In this document: piece by piece, positions 22,367 to 33,603 of the stretch
Numbering within the stretch: position 1 is the first letter of the stretch
Layout of the letters: each line of letters begins with the position of its first letter
Program-made: the position numbers and the translations under genes
Source: Diphasiastrum complanatum
Taxonomy: Eukaryota; Streptophyta; Lycopodiopsida; Lycopodiales; Lycopodiaceae
Direction: 5' to 3'
Assembly: GCA_029204225.1 (NCBI GenBank)
Contig: CM055094.1
Span: forward strand, 67,168,536-67,232,535
Length of the DNA stretch: 64,000 nt
Notes under the pieces: generated by a model
Told to the model about the DNA's origin: nothing
Database searches by the model: none
Seen by the model: the letters and a program-made list of their open reading frames with translations, nothing else

Positions 22367-23640
22367 TGGTATATGTTGTGCTATACTAACAAGGTTAATA
22401 TAGATTTTGTAGTAAATAATGTCGAACCCACAGAGGACAACGTTAGAAAGTTATATATTTGGTACAATTTATGATTTGTTTCGAGTGAAATGGCTTCGGG
22501 CGTTATTCTGGTTGTCAACAGACATTAGAAAGTAACCAGTATTACTCGTGTTGGGGTGTGTAGTGTTAATAATTCCAGAATAGCAGTATTGTCTCTATCA
22601 AATAGAATGAAACGCGTTCTACAGGTGAGATGTTATTAGAGTAGCACAATAGTACTACACTCCGGTTGAGTAAGGTGTCAACAGAGAATCGAGAAATGTT
22701 CGATGTATTTGCGGTTGTGCAGACAATCAATTAATCGCGTTTGCGAACTGTTCATTTCTGAACAGAAGTCCTCAACAACTTAAGTCCAAGATTATGGTTA
22801 ACGAGCACGAATAGTTTTAGAGCACGCTAGAAACTTATGTTAGTTACAATCAGGAACACAAATCAAAGACTCGATTATTTAGACAGGGACTGTCATCTCA
22901 AATGTATACATACAGTTTTATTCAATGATCGTGCTAGACTGTACCAAATGTAGACATTATTCGAGTGCCAAAAAGAAAGTATTCGTGACAGATGAATAAG
23001 ATGATTTTAAGACAGTTCTTTAGAGCATGTTTACGGATACACAACAAACGGCTGTAATGCGCTAGAGAGTCTGTTTGATCAGAGAGTAATTAATGTAATG
23101 CGTTAGAGATTGCTAGTAGACTCAGGATCACTCACACTTAACAATGTGGAGAACAGAGATAAGGGAGAATAACTCTCAGCACTCTATTCACTTCTTCAAC
23201 CTTTTACAAATACATAAACTCTTCTCTCTCGATGGTCGAGACTGAAGCGTGAGATCAATATATGTTCTACGGGACGAACAAACACGCTTCTAAAACTACA
23301 TGTGCGTCGCTCCCGTGAAAAGGTCTAGTTAACAATAAGGTTGAATATATGTTCAATTATACTATAAGAGGTATATTTAACTATGAGTTAAAATTACTCT
23401 AGTTTAACATGTCAATTCATATAGAGTCGTTTTGCGTGGATGATCTAATAAAGGCTATCCAAAGCAATGTCTTCCATTTTAAAGATCTTGCTCTTAAATA
23501 CAAGGCAAGTATTTAGGAGATATATTCTCGAAAAATGACTTACGCTCTTTTTATATTTATCTAGCTCATATCCTCATTTTCGAGTATATCATGTCATATT
23601 TAAGTTGATATTCAATATTTAACAATTTCGTGGCATCACA
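22367..23640 (-). repeat. LTR of Athila-like element, copy 1
   Basis: On the minus strand it starts TGTGATGCCACGAAA and ends …TATACCA just before the primer site. It is 1274 bp and aligns along its length with the LTR at 52985-54247. It forms the 5' LTR of the degenerate gag at 21374-22300. Confidence 0.8.
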
Positions 23641-25199
23641 ACTTCTTTATTTTAGAGATCAAATCCAAAAGCTAAAGAAATTCCATTTCAGTTTTTTGTA
23701 AAAAAATGCTTCTTGGTACAAATATTTTAAGAATATTATAATATTCTAAAATACCATAATTCAGTCATCTAAAATCTCTAGGAGATCCATCAAGTCTTAG
23801 ATAAATATAACTCAAGCCATACTCAAATGATTTAACAACCTCATTCCTAGCACCAAATGCAAGAAATCAGCAATTATCAGTATCTTAATAGATTTATCTA
23901 TCTCTTATAAATCTGGAGATAAAGACTGAACTTAGTACACAAGCACTTATAGACTACAACTTGTAAAAGCAATTACTCATAAGTAAACAATTACTTAATG
24001 GAAAGGCCTGTGAGATCCATATAATCTTAAGTATGCACTCTAAAGTAAAGGAATTCAAACTTCAAATAACAGATCTAAATCCTTGACTCACCCAATTGAT
24101 CAAGAATTACTTATTGTCTTAAGAATTTTCACATTTTCTTATAATCTTCAAATGATCTTTAAGTATCGGTTTATGATTCGTCAATTATAAACATTTAGAA
24201 TCTTATGATTCGTAAGAATCATTTTGAATTTTTTTTCACAAGGAAAATCACTGGATTTCAAGAATTTTTTTCCAAACCGATTCTTAATCAGATTATGAGT
24301 TCCAAATTCTACAATCATCCAAGTAATCAAAGACTATTATAACATTCATCTTTAACAATATAAACTTTATACAATCTCTTAGAACAACATCTAGAGATTT
24401 CAAAGTTCTGTTGAATTCCCAAATTCAGTTTATCATTCTTGGAACCATTAGGATCCGGTATCCAATTGAGCTCAAAAGGATACTATCACTAATGAATCAT
24501 ATTTATTTCTGAACTGCTAAATACTCATCCAAGAATTCAGTATCCTATGCACACAATTCCTAATGAATAAAAATGACTCATAAATTATGTGTCTTACAAG
24601 CAATACACACAAAACAAACGGTTTCTGGTGAATGCTCTTCACACTGTCCGTTTTACCAATTAACTTTCATAGGAATAAATCAACTACTCAAGTTAATTGC
24701 TCATGATTTAAAAATCTTAAATGTCCAGGTGCAGCTCTTAATTGTACATGTACAACACCATATTTAGATCATTATCCAAATCATTTTAAGTTAACTAATA
24801 GATCTATCGGAACAGATCTGTTAACTCTACAAGTAATTGTCAAACACAATACTTGATCACATGTCTATGTTCACCAACTAGGTTAAGTGCACCAAATAAC
24901 TATTGTAACCATGAATACATAGTAGATCCAAACAAGATTAATCGTGCACGTATGAGAATAATTTCACTATGACCCAGTACATAAACACATATATCATGAA
25001 CTGGTAGATTTTTTCAAAATCTGCATATGTTACTCACATAACTCACTAAGAATCTTGTAACTTAGCTACAGAAGATTCTATTTCTCTTTGAATAAATAAC
25101 ATATCTGGGAAATCTCTGAAGTGAATAATTTCACATCACAAGTTTTCCAACCATCATACTTTTATCCACAAAATTCTTTCAACCAATCAACCTACTTCA
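23641..25199. other. No gene seen
   Basis: AT-rich sequence with stops in every frame. The text is rich in short AATC/AAGAATT words, like old LTR or leader sequence, but I find no repeat partner or primer site here. Confidence 0.45.
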
Positions 25200-25786
25200 T
25201 CCTCCTCCTTGGTCTCCTTGAAGTGCTTCTTCTTGCCATTGGTCTTCTTCTTGCCTTTGAATGAGAAATTAGCTTTCTCATCACCATTCTGTAGAGAAAT
25301 AACATTCTTTTTTGCATCATCCTACACTCTTCAACCACTAATACACCGTGAAGCTTTTCTATAGTGGGCAAAGTGTTTGGATTGCAAAGCTTTGGACCAA
25401 ATTTCTGAGCACATGAACCTGTGCACTCTCAGCACTTCTCTTCATGCTTTGCAGAATCTGATTCCTAAGCATGGAACCCTTGAAGTGTTACTAGACTCAT
25501 AGATTGATCTTAAAGATTCCCAAGCCTCTTTAGCACTGGTACAAGCTGATACTTCTCTCAATAAATCATTACTTACATTCATCTTCACACAGTGAAGTGC
25601 AAGCCTAGATCTTCTTTTGTATATAGCTAACTCATGTGCACCTAGAGGTTCATCTTCATCATCAATCAGAAACTCATAGAGATCCTGGAGCACCATGAGT
25701 GACTCCAACCTCACTTTCCAAATAGCATAATTGGTAGAATTTAACCTCTCACTAGCTTCTAGAAGGTATGCTCCAGCAGATCCCAT
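25200..25786 (-). pseudogene. Copia gag N-terminal part
   Basis: The minus-strand start at 25786 (MGSAGAYLLEASERLNSTN) continues into YAIWKVRLESLM, DLYEFLIDD, SAKEAWESLRSIYES, the standard start of plant copia gag (DUF4219/UBN2 type). It shifts frame near 25450, and a Lys-rich remnant runs to about 25200. The primer site and 5' LTR lie upstream at 26407-27111. Protease, integrase and RT are not found to the left. Confidence 0.8.
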
Positions 25787-26406
25787 CTTACTAGTAAGAT
25801 TCTACACACAAGATATAGATTTGGTTGAACTTGAAACTCACAAAGGTTTCTAACTTGCAGTGCTTCACTCAAATGTTGACTTCTAATCCAACAGATAGAC
25901 TTGTAATCATAGTTCTATCACTCCCTCACAAAGCTGGAATGAAGATAAGATGAAATGAAAACTACTTTCAAGCAAATCTTGCCAATCTTGGCTATTTTTG
26001 GACAATAGAATGACTCTATCTCTCTCTTTCACTTTGGTGTACTTTCTAGACCTAGTTTCCTCTTTAAAAAGGTCTGAAATCAGCCTAGATTAATTAGTTA
26101 TCGTGAAACAAATTCAAAACTAATAAATGGCAAGTGATCTTGGTAGCTTATCCTAGGATTTGCACCAAAAATTACATCAAACTGACACCAGATGAAATTA
26201 CAGTGATCCAATGAATATGAGGTTTTAAATGCTGGTTCAGAGTTGCCCACACATGTGAACAATACGGATTTTGATCTTGTAAAAGTTTGGGATCAAATTC
26301 TCTCACCAAATCCTAGATACCAGCTCACCCTCCCAATATTAGCTTTTTGCACCAAAAACCTGCTAAAATTGGATTAGTTTCAAATATTGATCAATAGCCT
26401 TGTACT

Positions 26407-26420
26407 TGGCTCTGATACCA
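26407..26420 (-). promoter_or_regulatory. Copia primer binding site (minus strand)
   Basis: The plus strand TGGCTCTGATACCA is the complement of TGGTATCAGAGCCA. It abuts the LTR that begins at 26421 with no gap. About 620 bp of leader separates it from the gag start at 25786. Confidence 0.85.
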
Positions 26421-27111
26421 TGTTAAAAGTACAGTACTAAGGACCATAAATGGATCTTTGAATGATCCACAAGGTTGATTGTGTTCTTGTTAATCGATAT
26501 ATCAGATACTAGTCATTATAAAACAAGATATAGTTTAATAGCTTGATAGAAAACAAGTAGATACAATCAAAGCATTGATCAAAAACTATAATATGACTTC
26601 ACACGTGTGAAAATGAGGCTCTAGTACGGCCTGTTAACAGAGTTTAGAGTGTGCTAAAACTGAGTTTCATTGGAATCAATCATTATCATCATACAATGAG
26701 AAAAAACTCGAGTTTCTCCTTGAGGCTCCAAAAAGTTTCTATCTTCTCACTATGGAGAATGAGAATACATAGTAAAAGACACTTCCTTTGCAAAGTTAGG
26801 TGAAAATCCAGCATGTAATAAGGAAGTAGACTCAACTTTATTGCCCTAATGTGAAAACCCTAGCCTAGATCCAAAAGTCATGCTTGGTAGGTGCATGGTA
26901 GGTATAGATTTCATCATAAATCATGGTCTAGATCCTATAAAGTAGGAATCACTACCAAATGGACACAACCACTTCTCTTGACTCGTGGTAACCTACTTTA
27001 GGTGTGAGATTACAAGTGGCACTTTGGCCATTCAAGTAACCAACAAACAATATTGACAAAATGTACAATATTCTACATGGCTAGATTTGCCAATGTAGGC
27101 AATTTTTCACA
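26421..27111 (-). repeat. Copia 5' LTR inserted in another copia pol
   Basis: On the minus strand it runs from TGTGAAAAATTGCC to …ACTTTTAACA, about 690 bp, immediately before the primer site. Its right edge (27111) meets plus-strand copia RT coding sequence, so this element is nested in that pol gene. It carries a TTCACACGTGTGAA palindrome at about 26591. Confidence 0.7.
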
Positions 27112-29110
27112 AAATATACATGTCGCAACTCGAGGGCTTCATCAAGGACGGTGAGGAGGACAAGGTTTGCCACTTAAGGAAGGGCCTATATAGCTTGACC
27201 TAGAGCTTGGTACTCTAGGTTGCATGATTTTCTCTACTCTCTTGTCTTTGTGATTAGCTTTTATGAGCCTTCTTTGTACATCAAATGTAATGATGGTAAG
27301 ATCATCATTTTAGTTCTTTATGTTGATGATATCATTTTGACAGGAAATGATGGTAAAGGCATAAGAAAAGTTAAAGCTTTTTTATCTAGTGAGTTCAAGA
27401 TGGCAGATCTATGACTTCTAAAGTTTATACTTGGTATAGAAGTTGCTAGAGGTAGTGATTTTACTTTTATAAGTCAATCAAAGTATGCTACTTCCATTCT
27501 TGAAAAGTTTGGCACGAAAGATTGTAAGGGGATTGACACCCCTATGGAGCAAGTTTGTAAAGTTACTAATGATTGTGATGAAGCATCATTTGAGGACATC
27601 ACACTTTTTTGGAAGCTAATAGGCTCCTTAATCTATTTGACAATCACTAGACTAGATTTGAGTTATAGTGTAAGCAAATTAAGTCAATATATGCAAGGTC
27701 CTTTGATCCATCATTGGGAAAGTGCCAAGAGAGTGCTCATATATGTCTCTTATACTAGATTTTTTGGCATTCTCTATCAAGGATCTAACTTGTACTTGAG
27801 GGCATATTTGGATTCAGATTTTGCAGGAGACAACATGGAGGGAAGATCTATAAGTGCATTTGTCACCTTCCTTTTTGGAGGAGTGATATCTTGGCTTTCC
27901 AAAAAGCAAGAGACAATTTCTCTTTCCTCTTGTGAAGTCGAGTACAAGGCATTGACTTCAACAACCAAAGAACTCCTATGGCTAAGAAGACTTTTGGTGG
28001 AACTACAAGTGCTAAAGGCCGAGGAGATCCCTGTGAAAAATGTAAAAATAAGCTTGGTAGAGGCCAAAAATCTTGTATATAGATAAACACACGTGTGGAG
28101 CCTGTTCCCACGTGTGAAACTAGTGTACTTGTCATGTACCATAATCATATATGTTGTACATATGATTTAATTCAAGTTCTAGTGGCTAAAATGGCCAAAA
28201 ACTAGTTTTCTAGACATATGACACATGGCATCAATCTATTGATTGCATGAGCCACATCCTTTGATTAGGTGTCATATCCCATGTGTAGAGGACATCTCAC
28301 ACATGTGGAATAAGCTTAAGTAGACAAATTTTGAGTTCTAGAAGATTTTCAAGTAGATCTCCATATAGAAAGAAAATAGACCAAAAGTGCTCAAAATAGA
28401 AGGTTTTGTCCAAGTGTCAGTTTTGCATGATGAATCATCATATGACAAAGCACCTTCACACATGTAGATCAGAGGGATGATCAGTACCACGAGCTCCCAC
28501 TTATTGTATATATAGAGCCACATTTGGCCATAATCAGAGTGAGACACCAATCTTGGTTTTGGAAGCAATTTTGAGTGATTCTCTCCATTTGTCTACATTT
28601 GTTTTGATTGTTTTGAGGTTCTATCAATGTGTAATTGATTTTCAGGTTGGAGTCCGTACTCAGACAGTGTTTCACACGTGTGAAACCATAAAGTACACTT
28701 ACCTTCAATTAATGATTGTTCTTGTTAGGATTTTGTGTCTAGAATTGATCTAGATTGATCTTAATTTGAAGTAGATTGATAGATCAAGTAATCTGACAAC
28801 CAATCCCTCTTGAGGATCAGATTAGGATCCACTCTTGGTCCTTTTTGTACTTTTTCCACAATCCCTTGCATCTATTGTGACAATCAAGCTTCTCAACAAA
28901 TTGTTACCAATCCGATCTTCCATGCTAGATTAAAGCATATTGAGATAGCTCATCACTTTGTGAGGGAGAAGGTGCAATCCAAGGAGGTTCAACTTCATCA
29001 TGTGCCACCGAGTGCATAGCTGATATCTTAACCAAAAATTTGACTAAAGATCCATTTTTCAAGTTAAGAGATGCTCTTGGAGTTGTAGATAGATGTACAT
29101 TAGACCTGCC
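27112..29110 (+). pseudogene. Copia reverse transcriptase and RNase H
   Basis: Starts in mid-RT at the conserved YMSQLEGF block, then LRKGLYSL and the catalytic LYVDDIILTGND at about 27318. It continues with IDTPMEQ, GSLIYLT, LSYSVSKLSQ, and RNase H motifs AYLDSDFAGD and SLSSCEVEYKAL. It is interrupted at 28032-28860 by a solo LTR. The last RNase H part resumes at 28866 (IYCDNQASQQ, HARLKHIEIAHHFVRE) and ends shortly before the polypurine tract near 29121. Several stops (for example near 27190 and 27414) show it is dead. The 5' half of the element is missing, cut by the LTR at 27111. Confidence 0.85.
28032..28860 (+). mobile_element. Solo LTR with 5-bp target duplication
   Basis: An 829-bp block starts TGTG and ends CACA, flanked by ATCCC at 28027-28031 and again at 28861-28865. 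It sits inside the RNase H region of a copia pol; the family motif resumes in order right after the second ATCCC. This is the signature of LTR-element insertion followed by LTR-LTR recombination. It contains several CACACGTGTG-type palindromes. Its start (TGTGAAAAATG) resembles the LTR at 26421-27111. Confidence 0.85.
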
Positions 29111-29120
29111 AAGTTAGAAG

Positions 29121-29130
29121 TCAGGAGGAG
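29121..29130 (+). promoter_or_regulatory. Copia polypurine tract
   Basis: The purine run AGGAGGAG lies immediately before an LTR start TGTTAAAAAT at 29131, downstream of the RNase H domain. It would prime plus-strand DNA synthesis. Confidence 0.65.
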
Positions 29131-29750
29131 TGTTAAAAATATCACTTTCAACTTGATGTACTTTGTAGATCATAAGATAATTTGATCTTAATGGGATCTC
29201 ACATGTGTGGAGTCTGTTCCCACATGTGAAAGAATGTACATAAGTCACTTTTATAAAGTTAGATTGATTTTAGCTAGATCCACACAAGTGTGAAATTGAC
29301 CATTGAATAGAATCTTGAAATTGGTCAAACTTTATGTAAATAGATTGGACTTCCATGTGAATGAGTTATTGCTCACACATGTCAAGATGCCATTCACACA
29401 TGTGGATAAGCTTCTAGATGATAAGATAGGAATAGTCAACTTTGTGAAATGAGCATATATGACTCCCATTGGTGCATCTGGATGACTAGGCACTCTTCAC
29501 ATGTGTGAAGGCTTGCTAGATAGTACACAGCTCGTGGATGTATTTGATCTATAAAGGGATCAACTAAATCAATGAGAAGTTGATGAGACATTGGCAATAT
29601 ATATTTTTGCTTGTATTTTCTACATTTGTCTTGTGTTTTTGTGGTTGGAATGCATTTCTAAGCTTGAGTACTTTACTCTTTATTTACAGGCCATATAGGT
29701 ACTATCCTCCACAAGTGTGAGGCCGCTGCTCAAAGATTTTAATCATTTGA
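29131..29750 (+). repeat. Copia 3' LTR (right border approximate)
   Basis: Begins TGTTAAAAATATCAC after the polypurine tract of the pol at 27112-29110. It carries at least six CACAYGTGTG-like palindromes (29190-29510). The right end is cut or obscured by the next copia fragment, which starts about 29770. I do not see the expected CA end with certainty. Confidence 0.6.
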
Positions 29751-29769
29751 TCCATTGCTCTTGCTTAAA

Positions 29770-30870
29770 TTGCGTTCCAATTTTTCAAGCAGTACAAAGT
29801 GTTTGCAGAAAATCAGACCCAGAAGAAGATCAAAGCTCTATGCACAGATGAAGGAGAAGAGTATATCTCCACGAAATTCAAGGAGTTTTGCAAGGCCAAC
29901 GAGATACATCAACAATTTACAACTAGTTACTCACCTCAGTCCAATGGTGACACTCATCGAAAGTGCCAAACGCATGCTGACACATGCCTCTCTTCCAAAA
30001 AAAAATTGGGCAAAAGCTATTACTATAGCTGCCTACTTGCACAATCGATCCATCACCAAAGCCCTAAATGGCAAGACACTTTATGAGGTGTGGATAGGAT
30101 TGAAACCATCACCCAAAAATATTGCAGTGTTTGGATGTATCGCTTTCGATCAGATCCCTGAAGATCTAAAAAGAAAGCTAGATGACAAAAGCAAGAAAAT
30201 GATTTTCATCGACTATTCTCTAGATCACAAGGCATACAAGCTCTACAATTTGATTACTGAGAAGGCATTCACCAGTAGAGATGTCATTTTCGTGGAAGAC
30301 CAGTTCATCGACCACATGGGAAAAGCTGGTGACAAATCCGACCCAGGGATTGAGCACCCAAATTTTGATCTAGGGATTCAACTGTAGAATAGTGACACTG
30401 ACTCAGACAATGAGTCAGAATCTCAATGAGCCAATCCAAATCAGAGGACCGAAGTTCAATCCCAAAGGTTGAATAGGTCCAAACAGCCCCCATCTAGATT
30501 TATAGATGATTTGGCCTGTTACTTTGTGCAGGAACCAACCACCGTTTCTGAGGCTATGTCTACTCTTGATGCTGACCAGTGAAAGGCAGCGATGGTTACC
30601 GAATTCAATTCGCTAATAGAGATTTGAAAATGGATAGTCACGGAGTTGCCAAAGGACCAAAATCTGATTTCATGCAAATGGATATTTAAAACGAAGTATG
30701 ATGCTGAAGGAAAGCTAAATCGCTACAAGGCTAGGCTAGTCACGAAAGGCTACTCCTTGATTCCAGATCTGGATTATTCAAAAACCTTCAGCCCAGTTGT
30801 CAAACATGATTCGATTCGCCTACTCCCCTCCTTTGTAGCTGCAGCAGACCTTGAAGTCCACCAGATGGAA
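29770..30870 (+). pseudogene. Copia integrase to RT fragment
   Basis: Integrase core text (IKALCTDEGEEYISTKFKEF, QQFTTSYSPQSNG) is followed after a frameshift near 29945 by the rest of the integrase (ASLPKKNWAKAI, YLHNRSITKAL, FGCIAFDQIPEDLKRKLDD). The start of RT is at about 30646 (SCKWIFKTKYDAEGKLNRY, ARLVTKGYS, FSPVVKHDSIR), ending abruptly near 30870. A close relative lies at 46805-48960, where the sequence goes on into the RT core. Internal stops near 30386 and 30582 break the frame. Confidence 0.85.
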
Positions 30871-32340
30871 TACCAAGGGCAAATTATCCCTCAAGATAGT
30901 TATATTTGATTAAGTAAGAGCATTGCTTATAACTAGGCAAGAGACATCAATTTGTGAATCTTTTGGCTCATTTGCAAGTGAGACCTTCTTGCTTCCTCCT
31001 TGTGAATGGAGCTATGGGGATCTCCTTTGCTAGGTCTCATGTGCCCTATCCACATGAATCAATGCTCATGTTCATATCTCGTACTATTCTTTCCTTTACT
31101 AATGTAATTCCATTGTGATCTCATTGTTTCTAACTTTCTATTGATATGCTATCATGATTGTCTTTTTCTCTTCTTGCTTTTAGCTTTACTTCATTGTTAT
31201 TGCTATTAATTTGGGATTTGGCACATAAAATTTTCTGGTATCATAGCATAAATCTTAAATTCATGATGATTCTATGTGAATTTCATTAGACTTGATAAGT
31301 TTATTGCATTTGTAACTTTCTTTTTGCTAATTTTTAAGTTTAAAATTTTTAGGTTTGTACAAATCAATTTTTCACATTCAATTTTGTTTTTTATTTCTAA
31401 TTCTATTCTATAGGTTTGTAGAAATTTTTTAGCTTTCATTTGCACCAATTTCAAGCCATTTGGATAAGAGATGCAAAAGTTATTGCACTTTTTTCAAAAG
31501 CTGTCAAAATAGGTGATTAGAATTATCCTTTCACTTGATTTGAATTTTTCAAATTTAATTTGAGTATTTGTTTCAAGTTTCTTTACATAAGATTTTAGAT
31601 CATTGTCTTAGCTTTGATTTGATTCATATGGCAGGTTATTTGGATTAATATCCAAAGAGTTATGACAATTCTTGATTCCTAGCTCTAGTTTTCCTAGTTT
31701 TCTCTTTTCAAAATTTTCAGACCTTTTCTATTGTAAATTTGACCTACCAAATCACATTCAATTATTAATCTGATCCTATACTTTGATAGATCTTGTTGTA
31801 ACTCTTCAGAGGTACTGAGTTTGTGTGATTTGGATTAGTATTGAGAAAGTTATGATCAAATTAGTGGAGATGGGTCAGAATTGCCAGAATTTTGCAAAAA
31901 AATTGTTGGAATTTTCCAATTGAGAGAGAAACACTTTAAATTTTCAAGTCTGAAGTTTTGTTTCCCTTGTAAATTTTTTTAAATTTTTCATTTTGAAGTT
32001 TAATAATAAAAAAAAAAAAACCTAACTTGACCTACCCACAGTCCTAACTTAACCCTAACCTAACCCTAAGGCTCAAAATACCCCCGCTCGACTACTCGGC
32101 TTCCCGGCGACCCACACACCCCCCCCCCCCCCCCTTGACATAGCATGTGCATCCAAAAGTTCTTAGAAAGTTGACACTCGGCCTCCTCTTGAATAGCTTC
32201 TCAAAAGGTGTTCTTCAATCCAAAATAGCACTCAGCCACCTACTGCACAAGAAATTAGCACACAACCAAGGGATCAAGATTTAGAAAAAAAACAATTCAC
32301 AATCATTGATGTGCTAGATGAAACAAAACACATGAATAGT
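30871..32340. other. AT-rich DNA, no gene; short telomere-like and poly-C tracts
   Basis: No coding block recognised. At 32030-32134 an A-run is followed by CCTAACTTGACC-like text, two plant telomere-type units (AACCCTAACCTAACCCTAA, 32051-32069) and a run of 16 C (32119-32134). The rest is T-rich and resembles intron or old LTR sequence. Confidence 0.5.
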
Positions 32341-32389
32341 TTAAAACAAAATCTTACTTGAAAGCATATATTCTTTTTTTCTGTTGACC

Positions 32390-32873
32390 CCTACTTGATG
32401 AAAGCTCGTCAATACCTTTTAGAATAATTTTTTTCCGCTTATTGTTCAGTATTTTCTTCCGTAATGTGTTTACTTTTGCATTTATTTGACAATATGAGGT
32501 ACGCAATGTCTGTACAATTAGTTTCATATTCTCATTTCTTGGTTAAGTTTAATATAATATTTTGCAAAAAAGAATTATCTATCTTCGAGATTTCATTCTC
32601 TTCTTTTGTTTGCAACAAAAGAGTTTCTTTTTCTCTATAGTCAATAAGCAAACCATTCAACATATTGGGGATTTTTTTCATTGAATCACTAATGCCATAA
32701 CTTTTCGATCTTTCACAATAACCCAATAGACCATTGTGTCCTTCACACAAGAACAATATGAGTTGTGTGACTGATCTAGAATTTGGATGTCGCATTGAGC
32801 TTGGATCTATTGGATATAAACTTCCATCAACCCATAGATCACAATGTTTCATGTTCTCCGTCTTGTGATCCAT
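32390..32873 (-). pseudogene. Unknown repeated gene family, copy A
   Basis: The minus-strand frame from 32873 contains LFLCEGHNGLLGYCERSKSY and then KTKEENE-type helical text. After a stop and frame change, a Lys-rich helical stretch continues to about 32390. The block CxGxNGLLGYCE…YG…SM is shared with the locus at 54792-55040, so both come from one gene or element family. I do not recognise it. Two copies among transposons make a mobile element or a captured gene likely. Confidence 0.45.
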
Positions 32874-33035
32874 GATCTGGTGAGCTGATAAGGTGGATCC
32901 TTTTCAACAGTGGAGCATATTCTGTAGGAAGATCAATATGGAGATGATACTTAGACATCAATCTAGTAGAAAACCAAATTGTTATATATCTTGCAAGCTA
33001 TTAAAACTTGTCTTAATAGGAAAAAAATTCAACTA

Positions 33036-33290
33036 CAAAAGTTTGAAATGACCTTGGCGCTCTATTTGATCCAACACACTCCATGTTTCTTGCTTTATAT
33101 GCAAAATCAAAGCTTTGTACTTATGAGCAAAATACTTTTTCAATAGATGTGTTTTGAAATTGCAAATTCCTGAATTGCAAAAGTTTGAAATAACCTTGCT
33201 ACTCCTTTGATCCAACACACTCCATATTTTCTGAATTGCAAAAATTTAGATTCACGTTGGCGCTCATTGTGATCCAAGATATTCAAAGTT
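33036..33290 (+). repeat. Three imperfect repeats of about 55 bp
   Basis: The unit (GCAAAAGTTTGAAAT…, TTTGATCCAACACACTCCAT) occurs at about 33036, 33176 and, more diverged, 33235. The spacing is uneven, with ~90 bp between the first two. No coding role is apparent. Confidence 0.65.
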
Positions 33291-33603
33291 TCTCTCTATG
33301 ATATTCTGATCGATAAGACTGTTTTCCTTTAACGTGAATGCTATGAGTAGATGGAAAGAAACTTTGATGTGCAATACGCTTTGCATTTACACGAGAAGTC
33401 ATGTTAGTTAATGGTAGAAAATAGAATCTTGAAGTATGGACCCCACACGTTGTGGCTACCCAACTTCCAGTTAACTACACACGTTACTAGTGAGGTCAAG
33501 TCATCGGAGTTGTGTGAGCAGACCAAAAACTCGGTCAGAGTTCTAAAATCCGACGGTTTTCTCTCTCTTATGTGGCATTTCTTAGACGGGCCTTGGAACT
33601 CCT

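Noticed and set aside
32119-32134. Poly-C run as a biological signal
   Set aside because: It could be real, but homopolymers of this length are prone to sequencing and assembly error, so no weight is put on it.
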